Assembly: GCA_021823385.1 (NCBI GenBank)
Contig: JAKAOC010000138.1
Coordinates: forward strand, 1 to 6,530
Direction of reading: 5' to 3'
Source: Actinomycetes bacterium
GTDB lineage: Bacteria > Actinomycetota > Acidimicrobiia > Acidimicrobiales > Acidimicrobiaceae
DNA: 6,530 bases
Shown: piece after piece, positions 1-5,665 of the stretch
Position numbering within the stretch: position 1 is the first letter of the stretch
Layout: the number at the start of each line of letters is the position of its first letter
Position numbers and translations under genes: made by a program
The notes under the pieces: generated by a model
What the model saw: only the letters and a program-made list of their open reading frames with translations
Told to the model about the DNA's origin: nothing
Database searches by the model: none

Positions 1-27
1 TTGGGTAGTCTTGGCTTTAGCGGCCAT
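1..27 (-). CDS. N-terminal fragment of an unidentified protein (5' end of gene only)
   Basis: Nine codons are visible, reading MAAKAKTTQ, and the frame is open to the contig edge, so the gene continues outside the window. The ATG at 27..25 is chosen because a perfect AAGGAGG sits six bases upstream of it. A second in-frame ATG at 78..76 would add 17 residues (beginning MVSRELNTYLEPP) with no stop in between, but it has no Shine-Dalgarno, so the downstream start is preferred. The visible peptide is rich in Lys, Ala and Thr and too short to assign to any family. The start codon lies inside a long inverted repeat, described separately, which suggests control of translation. The gene is in the same direction as the acyl-CoA synthetase but about 200 bases downstream of it, so it is probably a separate transcription unit. 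Confidence 0.7.
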
Positions 28-84
28 GGTATCCCTCCTTGGAGGTTCTAGGTATGTGTTCAACTCCCTAGATACCATGGCCGC
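20..84. repeat. 14-bp perfect inverted repeat enclosing a ribosome binding site and covering the start codon
   Basis: Bases 20-33 (GCGGCCATGGTATC) and 71-84 (GATACCATGGCCGC) are perfect reverse complements separated by 37 bases. In minus-strand RNA the 5' arm would pair with the translation initiation region of the fragment gene at 1-27, burying its AUG (27..25). The AAGGAGG stays in the enclosed segment. A second 6-bp pairing inside it (47-52 with 67-72) would extend the stem-loop and shares bases 71-72 with the outer arm. The fold is a candidate translational switch or RNA thermometer. As DNA it could instead be a split operator. The repeat stops at base 20, so it is not a simple fold-back assembly artefact. 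Confidence 0.6.
34..40 (-). promoter_or_regulatory. Strong ribosome binding site AAGGAGG
   Basis: On the minus strand AAGGAGG is followed by GATACC and then ATG, a spacing of six bases. It is a full match to the anti-Shine-Dalgarno and decides the start at position 27. A CCTCC lies just upstream of it on the same strand (plus 41-45 is GGAGG) and could compete for the site in a tight fold, although the two-base loop this would need makes that pairing doubtful. Confidence 0.75.
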
Positions 85-98
85 CGCTCACGCGGCGG
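81..98. other. GC-rich hairpin in the intergenic leader
   Basis: CCGCCGC (81-87) and GCGGCGG (92-98) form a perfect 7-bp stem with a four-base loop. Neither strand has a T-tract after it, so it is a weak candidate for an intrinsic terminator of the upstream acyl-CoA synthetase operon. Its arm 81-84 is also part of the start-codon inverted repeat, so in minus-strand RNA the two folds cannot form fully at the same time. Confidence 0.5.
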
Positions 99-99
99 A

Positions 100-116
100 G
101 AATCTGCACAAGATTC
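100..116. other. Small hairpin in the intergenic leader
   Basis: GAATCT (100-105) and AGATTC (111-116) form a 6-bp stem with a five-base loop, immediately next to the GC-rich hairpin. Together with the start-codon repeat this makes three consecutive foldable elements between 20 and 116. The rest of the gap (117-230) shows no convincing promoter, terminator or small gene. Confidence 0.4.
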
Positions 117-230
117 GGGACACAACTTACCTATCAGCCGACCGCGCGACTCATCCTGCTGGATAAGTGAGTTACGGCACCGTGGGGCAGTAGGCCTCCC
201 TTGCGGATGGGGAATGCGCTCCCGAGGGCT

Positions 231-1898
231 TCATTGGTTGGCGTCGCGCAACTCTCGCCTGAGGATCTTTCCGGTCACGGTCTTGGGCAGATCCTCGAGG
301 AACTCGATAGATCGAGGGTATTTATAGGCCGCCATTGTCGCCTTGCAGAACTCGATGAGTTCTGCTTCGCTGGCGCTGGCACCTGGCTTTAGCGAGACGA
401 ATGCTTTGACGGTCTCACCTCGGTACGCATCCGGGATGCCGATAACCGCCACTTCGCGTACCGCAGGGTGGCCGTAGAGCACGTCTTCGACCTCGCGTGG
501 CCACACTTTGTAGCCGGCCGCATTGATCATGTCTTTTTTTCGGTCCACCAGATAGAACCAACCGTCGGCATCCATGAACCCAACATCGCCGGTAAGCAGT
601 TCTCCTCCGGGAAGGCTCGCCAGTGTCGCCTCAGGCTTGTTCCAATATCCGGGAATAACCTGGGGCCCCGAGGTGGCGATCTCGCCTACCTCGCCCACCG
701 GCAGCTCATTTCCAGCCTCGTCGAGAATCCTGACCACGGTGTTGAAAACCGGTACCCCCACCGAAAGTGCTCCCGAATTCTGGTCTACCGGTGCCCTCTT
801 GCCAAGGGGTACTGCGTGAGACGGCGAGTTGGTCTCGGTGAGTCCGTAAATATTGTGAATATACAGACCGGTCTTCTCCATGAATTGGTCGACCACCGCC
901 GGTGCGATCGGAGCACCGCCGGAGTAGACCATTTGAAACGACGACCAGTCCTCCTTGGTAACCCCTTCACGTCCGGACAGGTTGATAAATACCGTTATCG
1001 AACCGACGGTGAAGGTGGGTCGATGCTCGCGGATCGCGTCAATTACGACTCCGGGTTCAAAGCGGTGAGTTAACACCAATGCACAAGGTATGAGAAGCGC
1101 CAATCCCACATGGCCGATCAGCCCGGTGATGTGAAAGAGCGGCGCAACGCCAAGAACTGAGCCATCGGGCCCAATTCCCATCCAATCCCGATAGGTTTGG
1201 GCGTTGAACGCCATCGTCTGATGGGTGTTCATTGCACCTTTGGGGATCCCTGTTGTGCCCGATGTGTATGTCAGGACCGCGACATCCTCCCCGTGCACCA
1301 CGACCGATGGCGGCTTCTCTCCGCGATACCGCTGGAATATCTCCTCCAGGTCGAGGGTATCTTGGGGATGGAGGCGGACCGTCCTTGCAAAGAGGCGCTC
1401 GTCATTTCGCGATTGTCCGTCCAGTGCCGAAAAAGTGATAACCGTAGAGACGGAGTTCTCTCCTCCTGACGCGATAACCTGCTTGGCGACCGACTCATAG
1501 AGTTCATCGAGGCACAGCAACGCGACGGCCCCCGAGTCGGAGAGCAGGTATGCGAGTTCTCGCTCTTTGTTCATCGGGTTGATGGCTACTGCAGCTCCTC
1601 CGGCTTTCCAAGCGGCCAACAGGCCGATGACGAAAGCAGGATTGTTCTGCGTATAGACGCCGAGGCGGTCCCCTGACTTAAAGCCACTGGCCACCAGAGA
1701 GAGTGCCAGGGCATCGGATCGTGCGTCGAGGTCCGTCAAGGTGAGTACGCCGTCAAAATACTTGATGGCGACGGCTGCTGGCGCCCTCTCTAGCGAAGCC
1801 TTGAACATATCGAGCATGGTGGAATAGTCCTGGGTGATCTCCGTGGGGTATCCGTCACGGTAGAGCTTGGTCCAGGGTCGCTCAGCGTATGCACTCAT
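231..1898 (-). CDS. Acyl-CoA synthetase (AMP-forming, class I adenylate-forming enzyme)
   Basis: This 555-residue protein should activate a carboxylic acid with ATP to an acyl-adenylate and then transfer it to coenzyme A, in the cytoplasm. All core motifs are present: the phosphate loop YTSGTTGIPKG (residues 211-221), APLFH (252-256), YGLTE (351-355), TGD (436-438), the hinge region DRKKDMI (452-458) with GYKVWPREVE after it, and the catalytic lysine in PKTVTGK (Lys544). Length is normal for the fatty-acid/aromatic acyl-CoA ligase family and the gene looks intact. The substrate cannot be read from sequence. Its ATG overlaps the stop of the upstream cyclase-family gene as ATGA, and no clear Shine-Dalgarno is seen, so translation is probably coupled and both are in one operon. 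The partner hydrolase suggests the substrate is a carboxylate released by ring or amide/ester opening, which is inference. Confidence 0.93.
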   Translation of the reverse strand: MSAYAERPWTKLYRDGYPTEITQDYSTMLDMFKASLERAPAAVAIKYFDGVLTLTDLDARSDALALSLVASGFKSGDRLGVYTQNNPAFVIGLLAAWKAGGAAVAINPMNKERELAYLLSDSGAVALLCLDELYESVAKQVIASGGENSVSTVITFSALDGQSRNDERLFARTVRLHPQDTLDLEEIFQRYRGEKPPSVVVHGEDVAVLTYTSGTTGIPKGAMNTHQTMAFNAQTYRDWMGIGPDGSVLGVAPLFHITGLIGHVGLALLIPCALVLTHRFEPGVVIDAIREHRPTFTVGSITVFINLSGREGVTKEDWSSFQMVYSGGAPIAPAVVDQFMEKTGLYIHNIYGLTETNSPSHAVPLGKRAPVDQNSGALSVGVPVFNTVVRILDEAGNELPVGEVGEIATSGPQVIPGYWNKPEATLASLPGGELLTGDVGFMDADGWFYLVDRKKDMINAAGYKVWPREVEDVLYGHPAVREVAVIGIPDAYRGETVKAFVSLKPGASASEAELIEFCKATMAAYKYPRSIEFLEDLPKTVTGKILRRELRDANQ

Positions 1899-2848
1899 TT
1901 GATCACCAAAGGATTGACGGGTGAACCACTCGCCTTGCTCACCTTCAAGGGTGCCGCAGCGTACAGGAAGGTGTACTGCCGGTCCGCAGCACAGTCTGAC
2001 GCAAGCTTTTCAAGATCACAGATTTCGGTGAGAGTTACACCGAGATTGCGCATCAGTGCACAGTGCAGTGGCAATGCGGTGCCATTGTTTGGGTCGAAAG
2101 TGACCTCGTTGGCGATGGTGTCCGTGACAAGGTTGGGAATCTCCATCTCCTGGAACCACCGCACCAGTTCCGGGCTATAAACAAGTCCCGGCTCACAGAA
2201 ACCCTCGTAAAATGCCGCGCCCTGGTCGAAGAAGAGCTGGAGAAAGTTCGTGCGGATGATGAGGATGTCGCGCTTTTCTATCTCGCAACCTTGGGACTCG
2301 GCGCACGCCATGAGGTCCTCATGGGTGAAGACCTCGCCTTTGTCAAGGTTATTCTTTCCTCGGAAGCGCGCCATATCCAGCAGGACGCCCCTTCCTACGA
2401 TCCCGCGCTCAGCGATGGGCGCCACACTGGCTTTATCCAGGCCGCCAACCGTGGTTCGAGCGTCGTAACCATTCCAGAGTTGCCCGTCATACCAAACGTG
2501 GCCCAGTGCATCGTACTGCGTCGAACCCTGGAGAAAGGCATCGATCTTGTCATCGGCGTAGTGCAGGCCCCCTGGAAACTGGGGAGCCCCGTCGACATCC
2601 CACGATGACTCGTCGAGAATCATCGTCTTCTCAGCAGGCGTGCGACCAGGCCATACTGGGTCGCCCTTGGGATCGCCGATTAAGCGCTGCAGGGTGAAGA
2701 CGTTACCCGAGCGAATGTGGCCGACCCCGCGCATAACTTCGGCAGCGCTGAGATAGTTGAGTGCTCCAAGTTCGTCGTCGGGTCCCCACTTTCCCCAATT
2801 CTTCGGCGCATCCTTGAGAAGCTCTTCCATGCTCGGGGCATCACTCAT
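1895..2848 (-). CDS. Cyclase-family (PF04199, kynurenine formamidase-like) metal-dependent hydrolase
   Basis: Known members of this fold include bacterial kynurenine formamidase and isatin hydrolase, which hydrolyse amides or cyclic amides with a divalent metal. The 317-residue product is the long form (KynB is about 210). The usual HxGTHxDxxxH motif appears as QGSTQYDALGH (residues 107-117): the aspartate (Asp113) and last histidine (His117) are kept, but both leading histidines are glutamine. Other family features are RDILIIRT (193-200), VTDTIANE (241-248) and LHCALMRNLG (261-270). The start at 2848 is chosen because AAAGGA lies nine bases upstream. The frame is open to a GTG at 2920, which would add 24 residues but has no ribosome binding site. 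It overlaps the downstream ligase by four bases and is divergent from the XRE-TetR regulator. Function beyond 'hydrolase' is not determined. Confidence 0.85.
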   Translation of the reverse strand: MSDAPSMEELLKDAPKNWGKWGPDDELGALNYLSAAEVMRGVGHIRSGNVFTLQRLIGDPKGDPVWPGRTPAEKTMILDESSWDVDGAPQFPGGLHYADDKIDAFLQGSTQYDALGHVWYDGQLWNGYDARTTVGGLDKASVAPIAERGIVGRGVLLDMARFRGKNNLDKGEVFTHEDLMACAESQGCEIEKRDILIIRTNFLQLFFDQGAAFYEGFCEPGLVYSPELVRWFQEMEIPNLVTDTIANEVTFDPNNGTALPLHCALMRNLGVTLTEICDLEKLASDCAADRQYTFLYAAAPLKVSKASGSPVNPLVIK

Positions 2849-2857
2849 CCCACAAGA

Positions 2858-2863
2858 TCCTTT
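2858..2863 (-). promoter_or_regulatory. Ribosome binding site of the cyclase-family gene
   Basis: AAAGGA on the minus strand stands nine bases before the ATG at 2848. It favours this start over the GTG 72 bases upstream, whose predicted extension (beginning MKLGTIQFAAERT) is basic and unlike the family's N-terminus. Confidence 0.55.
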
Positions 2864-2929
2864 CTGAACGAGCCGACGGAGCGTTCGCTCGGCGGCAAAC
2901 TGGATTGTGCCTAGCTTCACACACTAATT

Positions 2930-2959
2930 TTGCATAGTCAAGCACTGAGAGGGTATGAG
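2930..2959 (+). promoter_or_regulatory. Possible sigma-70-type promoter toward the regulator
   Basis: TTGCAT (2930-2935) and TATGAG (2954-2959) are separated by 18 bases and point toward the XRE-TetR gene. It would give a 5' leader of roughly 40 bases without a ribosome binding site, so the leaderless -10 box further downstream is the better candidate. On the opposite strand TTGACT (2941..2936) is a good -35 for the hydrolase operon, but I find no matching -10 at standard spacing. Confidence 0.2.
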
Positions 2960-2983
2960 TTCTACGGCCCGGCGAATTCGATC

Positions 2984-3000
2984 GTTCAGTTATTCTAAAC
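2984..3000. promoter_or_regulatory. Candidate operator overlapping the regulator's -10 box
   Basis: GTTCAG (2984-2989) and CTAAAC (2995-3000) are inverted copies matching at five of six positions, with a five-base centre. The -10 TATTCT falls inside. A dimeric repressor bound here would block its own gene's promoter, the usual autoregulation of TetR proteins. A looser inverted pair (2907-2916 and 2936-2945, seven of ten) lies nearer the hydrolase operon. Neither has experimental support. Confidence 0.3.
2991..2996 (+). promoter_or_regulatory. -10 box of a probable leaderless promoter
   Basis: TATTCT fits TANNNT and lies seven bases before the ATG at 3004, so transcription would begin at or next to the start codon. 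No Shine-Dalgarno precedes that ATG, as expected for a leaderless mRNA. Such transcripts are common in Actinobacteria. No -35 match is seen at normal spacing. Confidence 0.5.
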
Positions 3001-3003
3001 AGC

Positions 3004-3936
3004 ATGGATCGCCCTAACCTGAACGAAAGCGCCAGTTATCCAATCGGCGACAGGCTGCGCCGATTACGAACTTCGAGGGGAATGTCGCTGCGCAAACTGG
3101 CGCATGACGTCGGGGTAAGCCCGGCCACAATCAGCATGATCGAAACCGGCAAGACGAGACTCTCGGTGACGAGGCTACTACAGATCGCAGCGGTTCTCGA
3201 GGTTCCTTCGTCTGCCCTCCTCGAGGAGGAGACACCCAACCAGATGGCCCCGGACCCCGTGGCGTCTGCGGCAGTTGGTGCTGGCGGCGACTGGCGCACG
3301 TTCAATCCCCTGCCGATCGACCAGGTTCTCGCGGGTGCGGTTCGGGCCTTTGTCGCCACGGGCTACCACGGGGCGACGATGCGGCTCATCGCAGAGTTTG
3401 CGGGTATGAGCGTTCCCGGCGTCTACCACCACTATCGCAGCAAGCAGGAGCTACTCGTAAGTGTGCTCGACATCACCATGATGGATCTCATCTGGCGCGT
3501 CAAGCAGGCAAGCAGCGAAGGCAGGTATCCGGCCGAAAAGGTGGCCCTCGTCGTTGAGGCGCTGGCACTTTTTCATACCCGGAGGAGTGCCTTGGCTTTC
3601 ATAGGCGCAAGTGAAATGAGAGGCCTCGAGCCAGCCTCCTATCGGCGGATAGCAGCGCTGCGCGACCAGGTCCAGCACCTGCTGGATCAAGAGATTGTGT
3701 CGGCGACAGCAGCGGGCGCGCTTTCCCCGGAGTTCGCCCGATATGCGGGCAAGGCAATTGCGACGATGTGCACCGCCTTGCCGCAATGGTTTAGAGCCGA
3801 TGGCCCGACCACACCTGAGCAGATTGCCAAGGAGTATGCGCACCTGGCTCTGCGCCTACTCGGCGGCAGTCCCTTCGACAGGGAGCTTCCTCCTGGCTCG
3901 TTGAGCCCGCCTCACCAAAGTCCAGCTCATAGCTAA
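3004..3936 (+). CDS. Dual-domain transcriptional regulator: XRE-type HTH fused to a TetR-type repressor
   Basis: The 310-residue protein has two DNA-binding modules. Residues 14-73 are an XRE/HTH_3 domain (GDRLRRLRTSRGMSLRKLA, then VSPATISMIETGK). Residues about 74-100 are a linker rich in Pro and Ala. Residues 104-150 are a complete TetR N-terminal domain (FVATGYHGATMRLIAEFAG, then VPGVYHHYRSKQELL), followed to about 288 by a mostly helical ligand-binding and dimerisation region ending in a disordered tail. Ordinary TetR proteins are about 200 residues and begin at the second domain. The reading frame is continuous through the linker, so this is a real fusion. There is no Shine-Dalgarno and a -10 box seven bases upstream, so the mRNA is probably leaderless. 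It is divergent from the hydrolase-ligase operon, the most likely target along with its own promoter. The inducer is unknown, perhaps a CoA thioester or the pathway substrate. Confidence 0.9.
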   Translation: MDRPNLNESASYPIGDRLRRLRTSRGMSLRKLAHDVGVSPATISMIETGKTRLSVTRLLQIAAVLEVPSSALLEEETPNQMAPDPVASAAVGAGGDWRTFNPLPIDQVLAGAVRAFVATGYHGATMRLIAEFAGMSVPGVYHHYRSKQELLVSVLDITMMDLIWRVKQASSEGRYPAEKVALVVEALALFHTRRSALAFIGASEMRGLEPASYRRIAALRDQVQHLLDQEIVSATAAGALSPEFARYAGKAIATMCTALPQWFRADGPTTPEQIAKEYAHLALRLLGGSPFDRELPPGSLSPPHQSPAHS

Positions 3937-4067
3937 CGACGATGGCCAGTTCGTGTAGTACCTGGGTCACCCTCGAGGAGCTGGCCGACTTCTTGGTCTG
4001 GGACACTGTGATTATCCAAAGCTTCCATCTCTCAAAGGTTGACGGGATCCGAGCGGCTGCGCCATGC

Positions 4068-4099
4068 GTGTGGGCCCGCGGCCTTCGTGCCACCCGCAC
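4068..4099. terminator. Hairpin between convergent genes, possible bidirectional terminator
   Basis: GTGTGGG (4068-4074) pairs with CCCGCAC (4093-4099) with one G-T pair, and a small inner stem GGC/GCC (4080-4082, 4089-4091) encloses a TTCG-containing loop. It sits just before the stop of the exporter gene, in the 164-base gap after the regulator. There is no T-tract on either side, so an intrinsic terminator is only possible. I see no other element in 3937-4100. Confidence 0.25.
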
Positions 4100-4100
4100 A

Positions 4101-4748
4101 TCATGACTGATGCCACGCACGCAGGCCAAGGAATGTGCCAAAGCCAACCAACCCCAAGCCGGACCCGACGTCAACTGCGCGCAGCGCCCGTTCGCCGATC
4201 CGGTGGCGAAGCGCCGACATTACCGCCGAAAGGATCGTGAACCATGCCATGGATCCCGCTCCGACGCCGAGCACAAGCAGAGTAGCGCCCCCAACCCCCT
4301 TGGTTATGGTGGCGGACGAGGTCGCCGCGAATAGCGCGGCCCAGGATGCGATAGTCAATGGGTTTGACGCTGTAGCGACCAACGCGGTCAGGAAGGCGCG
4401 GGCAGGCGTTGCGATCTCCTCCGCGCTCTCCATGCCCGCTCGAATGCGCAGAGCGGACCAGATGGTCCTTGCACCGAGGCCGACAAGGACGGCTGCCCCG
4501 ACCAGGCCCAGAGCCAGCCGCAACTGAGGCTCGGCACGCAAGATGCCGGCTCCACCCAGGACGCCGAGTGCCGCGTAGGACGCGTCGATCAAGGCGGCAC
4601 CCACCCCGATCGAAAAGCCCACCACAAAGCGGCCCCTCAGCACGCTTCGCATGCACAGGAGCCAGATTGGCCCCACCTGGGCGGCAACAAGGAATCCCGA
4701 GCCGAGTCCAGCCAGGAGAGCGCTCATCACGGTCTCAAGGATAGGCAT
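4101..4748 (-). CDS. LysE/RhtB-family exporter
   Basis: The 215-residue product is an inner-membrane protein of the LysE superfamily, which exports amino acids or similar small molecules. It has about six hydrophobic segments, near residues 9-31, 42-68, 76-98, 117-143, 150-178 and 190-211. The family signature is visible: AAQVGPIWLLCMRSVLRGR (22-40) at the first helix and its loop, and the ASNP motif (127-130) at the start of the central membrane segment. Length is typical. The ATG at 4748 has only a weak purine stretch upstream (GGGCAAGAG). A later ATG at 4727 is an alternative start. The substrate is not predictable; these proteins are often annotated too specifically as threonine or homoserine exporters. 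It is convergent with the regulator and lies downstream of the tRNA genes, and no shared transcript with them is evident. Confidence 0.85.
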   Translation of the reverse strand: MPILETVMSALLAGLGSGFLVAAQVGPIWLLCMRSVLRGRFVVGFSIGVGAALIDASYAALGVLGGAGILRAEPQLRLALGLVGAAVLVGLGARTIWSALRIRAGMESAEEIATPARAFLTALVATASNPLTIASWAALFAATSSATITKGVGGATLLVLGVGAGSMAWFTILSAVMSALRHRIGERALRAVDVGSGLGLVGFGTFLGLRAWHQS

Positions 4749-4923
4749 TCGTGGCTCTTGCCCTGGGCTAGAGGACAGATCCCCTCAAGAATCCAGCGGG
4801 GTGCTCCTCGCCACCTCGCAAAGGGGCTCTTCAGCTTTTGCCGCGGTGGTCCGTTCCCATTCGATAGCTACATGCGGACCGGGGCGACAAATCCTGGGTG
4901 CGCGCCCGGAATCATTGGCGCAG

Positions 4924-4950
4924 TGCCCATGGCCCATTTTCTGGGCGGCA
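4924..4950 (-). terminator. Bulged hairpin downstream of the tRNA genes, possible 3' end or processing element
   Basis: In the transcript running out of tRNA-Ala, TGCC pairs with GGCA (4947-4950 with 4924-4927) and GCCCA with TGGGC (4942-4946 with 4932-4936) around an A-rich loop, with a four-base bulge. It lies about 14 bases past the encoded CCA. No T-tract follows, so it could serve as an RNase processing site or a weak terminator. The rest of the gap 4749-4923 contains no gene I can support. A poor promoter match toward the exporter (TTGTCG at 4890..4885, TATCGA at 4866..4861) is the only other thing seen. Confidence 0.3.
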
Positions 4951-4963
4951 GGCAAACATGGAA

Positions 4964-5039
4964 TGGTGGAGATGAGGGGACTCGAACCCCTGACCCCCTG
5001 CGTGCAAAGCAGGTGCTCTTCCAGCTGAGCTACATCCCC
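4964..5039 (-). tRNA. tRNA-Ala (anticodon TGC), CCA encoded
   Basis: The minus strand folds into a standard cloverleaf of 73 bases plus an encoded CCA (4966..4964). The acceptor stem is GGGGATG/CATCTCC and contains G3-U70, the main alanine identity pair. The anticodon loop is TTTGCAC, giving TGC, between CCTGC and GCAGG. The T arm is AGGGG-TTCGAGT-CCCCT and the discriminator base is A. It follows tRNA-Ile by 13 bases and is probably processed from the same transcript. Confidence 0.97.
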
Positions 5040-5052
5040 GGGTTTGGCAGAG

Positions 5053-5126
5053 TGGGGCTAGCTGGAATCGAACCAGCGACCTCAGCATTATCAGTGCTGC
5101 GCTCTAACCGGCTGAGCTATAGCCCC
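5053..5126 (-). tRNA. tRNA-Ile (anticodon GAT), CCA not encoded
   Basis: The minus strand gives a 74-base cloverleaf: acceptor stem GGGGCTA/TAGCCCC, D arm with GCTC/GAGC, anticodon stem CAGCA/TGCTG with loop CTGATAA giving GAT, and T arm GCTGG-TTCGATT-CCAGC, with discriminator A. The three bases after it are CTC, so CCA must be added by nucleotidyltransferase, unlike the neighbouring tRNA-Ala. It starts 33 bases after the DUF3566 stop. A convincing promoter of its own is not seen in that gap, so cotranscription with the DUF3566 gene is plausible. Confidence 0.97.
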
Positions 5127-5159
5127 GGAGCCACATGAACAACCTAATAGGACGCCTGT

Positions 5160-5591
5160 TCACTTGCTGTCGTCAACCACTCCGATGGAAATGCCATTGC
5201 CCATCTCAGAGGCGAGGTTATAGATGGCTGCCGCAAGAAACGTGATGACCGTCATGATTACCACCCAGGCGATACCAATGCCCAGTTGGATCACGAGCAC
5301 CTGAGCGAGTCCAAGGGAGTAGTTCGTCGAGCCAACCAACTGGTCGATCAGGTGGTTCAGTTTGGTGATGAACCCGATCGAACCAAGTACCGTCCACGCG
5401 ACGATCGTCGCCACCAGGCCGGCCGCAACCAGGGCCGTATAAAAGATCACCGAGACGCGCGTGACCGAGGCCAACGAGACCCTCTGTACGCGCAGATGGT
5501 GCATCTGACGCGGGGGCCGCTTCTTTGCGGTGGACTTCTTCTCCCTGGCGGCCGTGCCGCTGGCGTTTCGAGCAACCTTTGCCGTCACCAT
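5160..5591 (-). CDS. DUF3566 family transmembrane protein (Rv0007-like)
   Basis: The 143-residue protein has a basic, low-complexity N-terminus (residues 1-35, rich in Lys, Arg and Ala), then the family core LRVQRVSLASVTRVSVIFY (33-51) leading into a first membrane segment at about 47-70. An amphipathic stretch with the family-like KLNHLIDQLVGS (77-88) comes next, then a second membrane segment at about 100-122 and a short tail. Members of this family are conserved in Actinobacteria directly downstream of gyrA; their function is unsettled. The arrangement here is the same: gyrA ends 74 bases upstream and tRNA-Ile begins 33 bases downstream. The ATG at 5591 is the only reasonable start; the nearest Shine-Dalgarno-like AAAGG is 15 bases away, so initiation looks weak. 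The N-terminal tail is shorter than in mycobacterial members as I recall them. Confidence 0.88.
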   Translation of the reverse strand: MVTAKVARNASGTAAREKKSTAKKRPPRQMHHLRVQRVSLASVTRVSVIFYTALVAAGLVATIVAWTVLGSIGFITKLNHLIDQLVGSTNYSLGLAQVLVIQLGIGIAWVVIMTVITFLAAAIYNLASEMGNGISIGVVDDSK

Positions 5592-5649
5592 TTCGCCAGG
5601 GATGAACCTTTCAAATCGCGGGCAAGCAACTGCTCACCTGGATACCGAG

Positions 5650-5658
5650 ATTCTAGCA
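5650..5658 (-). promoter_or_regulatory. Extended -10 promoter for the DUF3566 gene (and possibly the tRNAs)
   Basis: TGCTAGAAT on the minus strand matches an extended -10 (TGnTANNNT) with a near-consensus hexamer TAGAAT (5655..5650). It lies in the gap just after the gyrA stop and would start transcripts near 5643, giving a leader of about 50 bases. No good -35 is seen, which extended -10 promoters often lack. Confidence 0.4.
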
Positions 5659-5665
5659 CGAAGCC

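Noticed and set aside
20..84. Inverted repeat as a fold-back assembly chimera near the contig end
   Set aside because: A fold-back would extend the inverted identity to base 1; here it stops at base 20 and the outer sequence codes in frame behind a perfect ribosome binding site.
534..540. Run of seven A on the coding strand of the acyl-CoA synthetase, a possible slippery site
   Set aside because: It encodes the conserved Arg-Lys-Lys of the DRKKD motif and the frame is intact on both sides, with no downstream structure or alternative frame of interest.
2849..2920. 24-residue N-terminal extension of the cyclase-family protein from GTG 2920
   Set aside because: No ribosome binding site at 2920, while AAAGGA is well placed before the ATG at 2848, and the extension does not look like the family.
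3942..4106. 54-codon plus-strand frame after the regulator (starts MASSCSTWVTLEEL)
   Set aside because: No ribosome binding site, no recognised family, runs through the hairpin and into the end of the exporter gene on the opposite strand. A small gene cannot be excluded but is not supported.
4749..4963. tRNA-Ala 3' end as an integration site for the accessory genes to its left
   Set aside because: I found no direct repeat of the tRNA 3' end in 1-4963 and no integrase or mobility gene.
4758..5138. Open frame of 126 codons on the plus strand across both tRNA genes
   Set aside because: Its peptide (GTRTPDPLRAKQ and AGIEPATSALSVL parts) is simply the antisense of tRNA-Ala and tRNA-Ile, a well-known false protein pattern.
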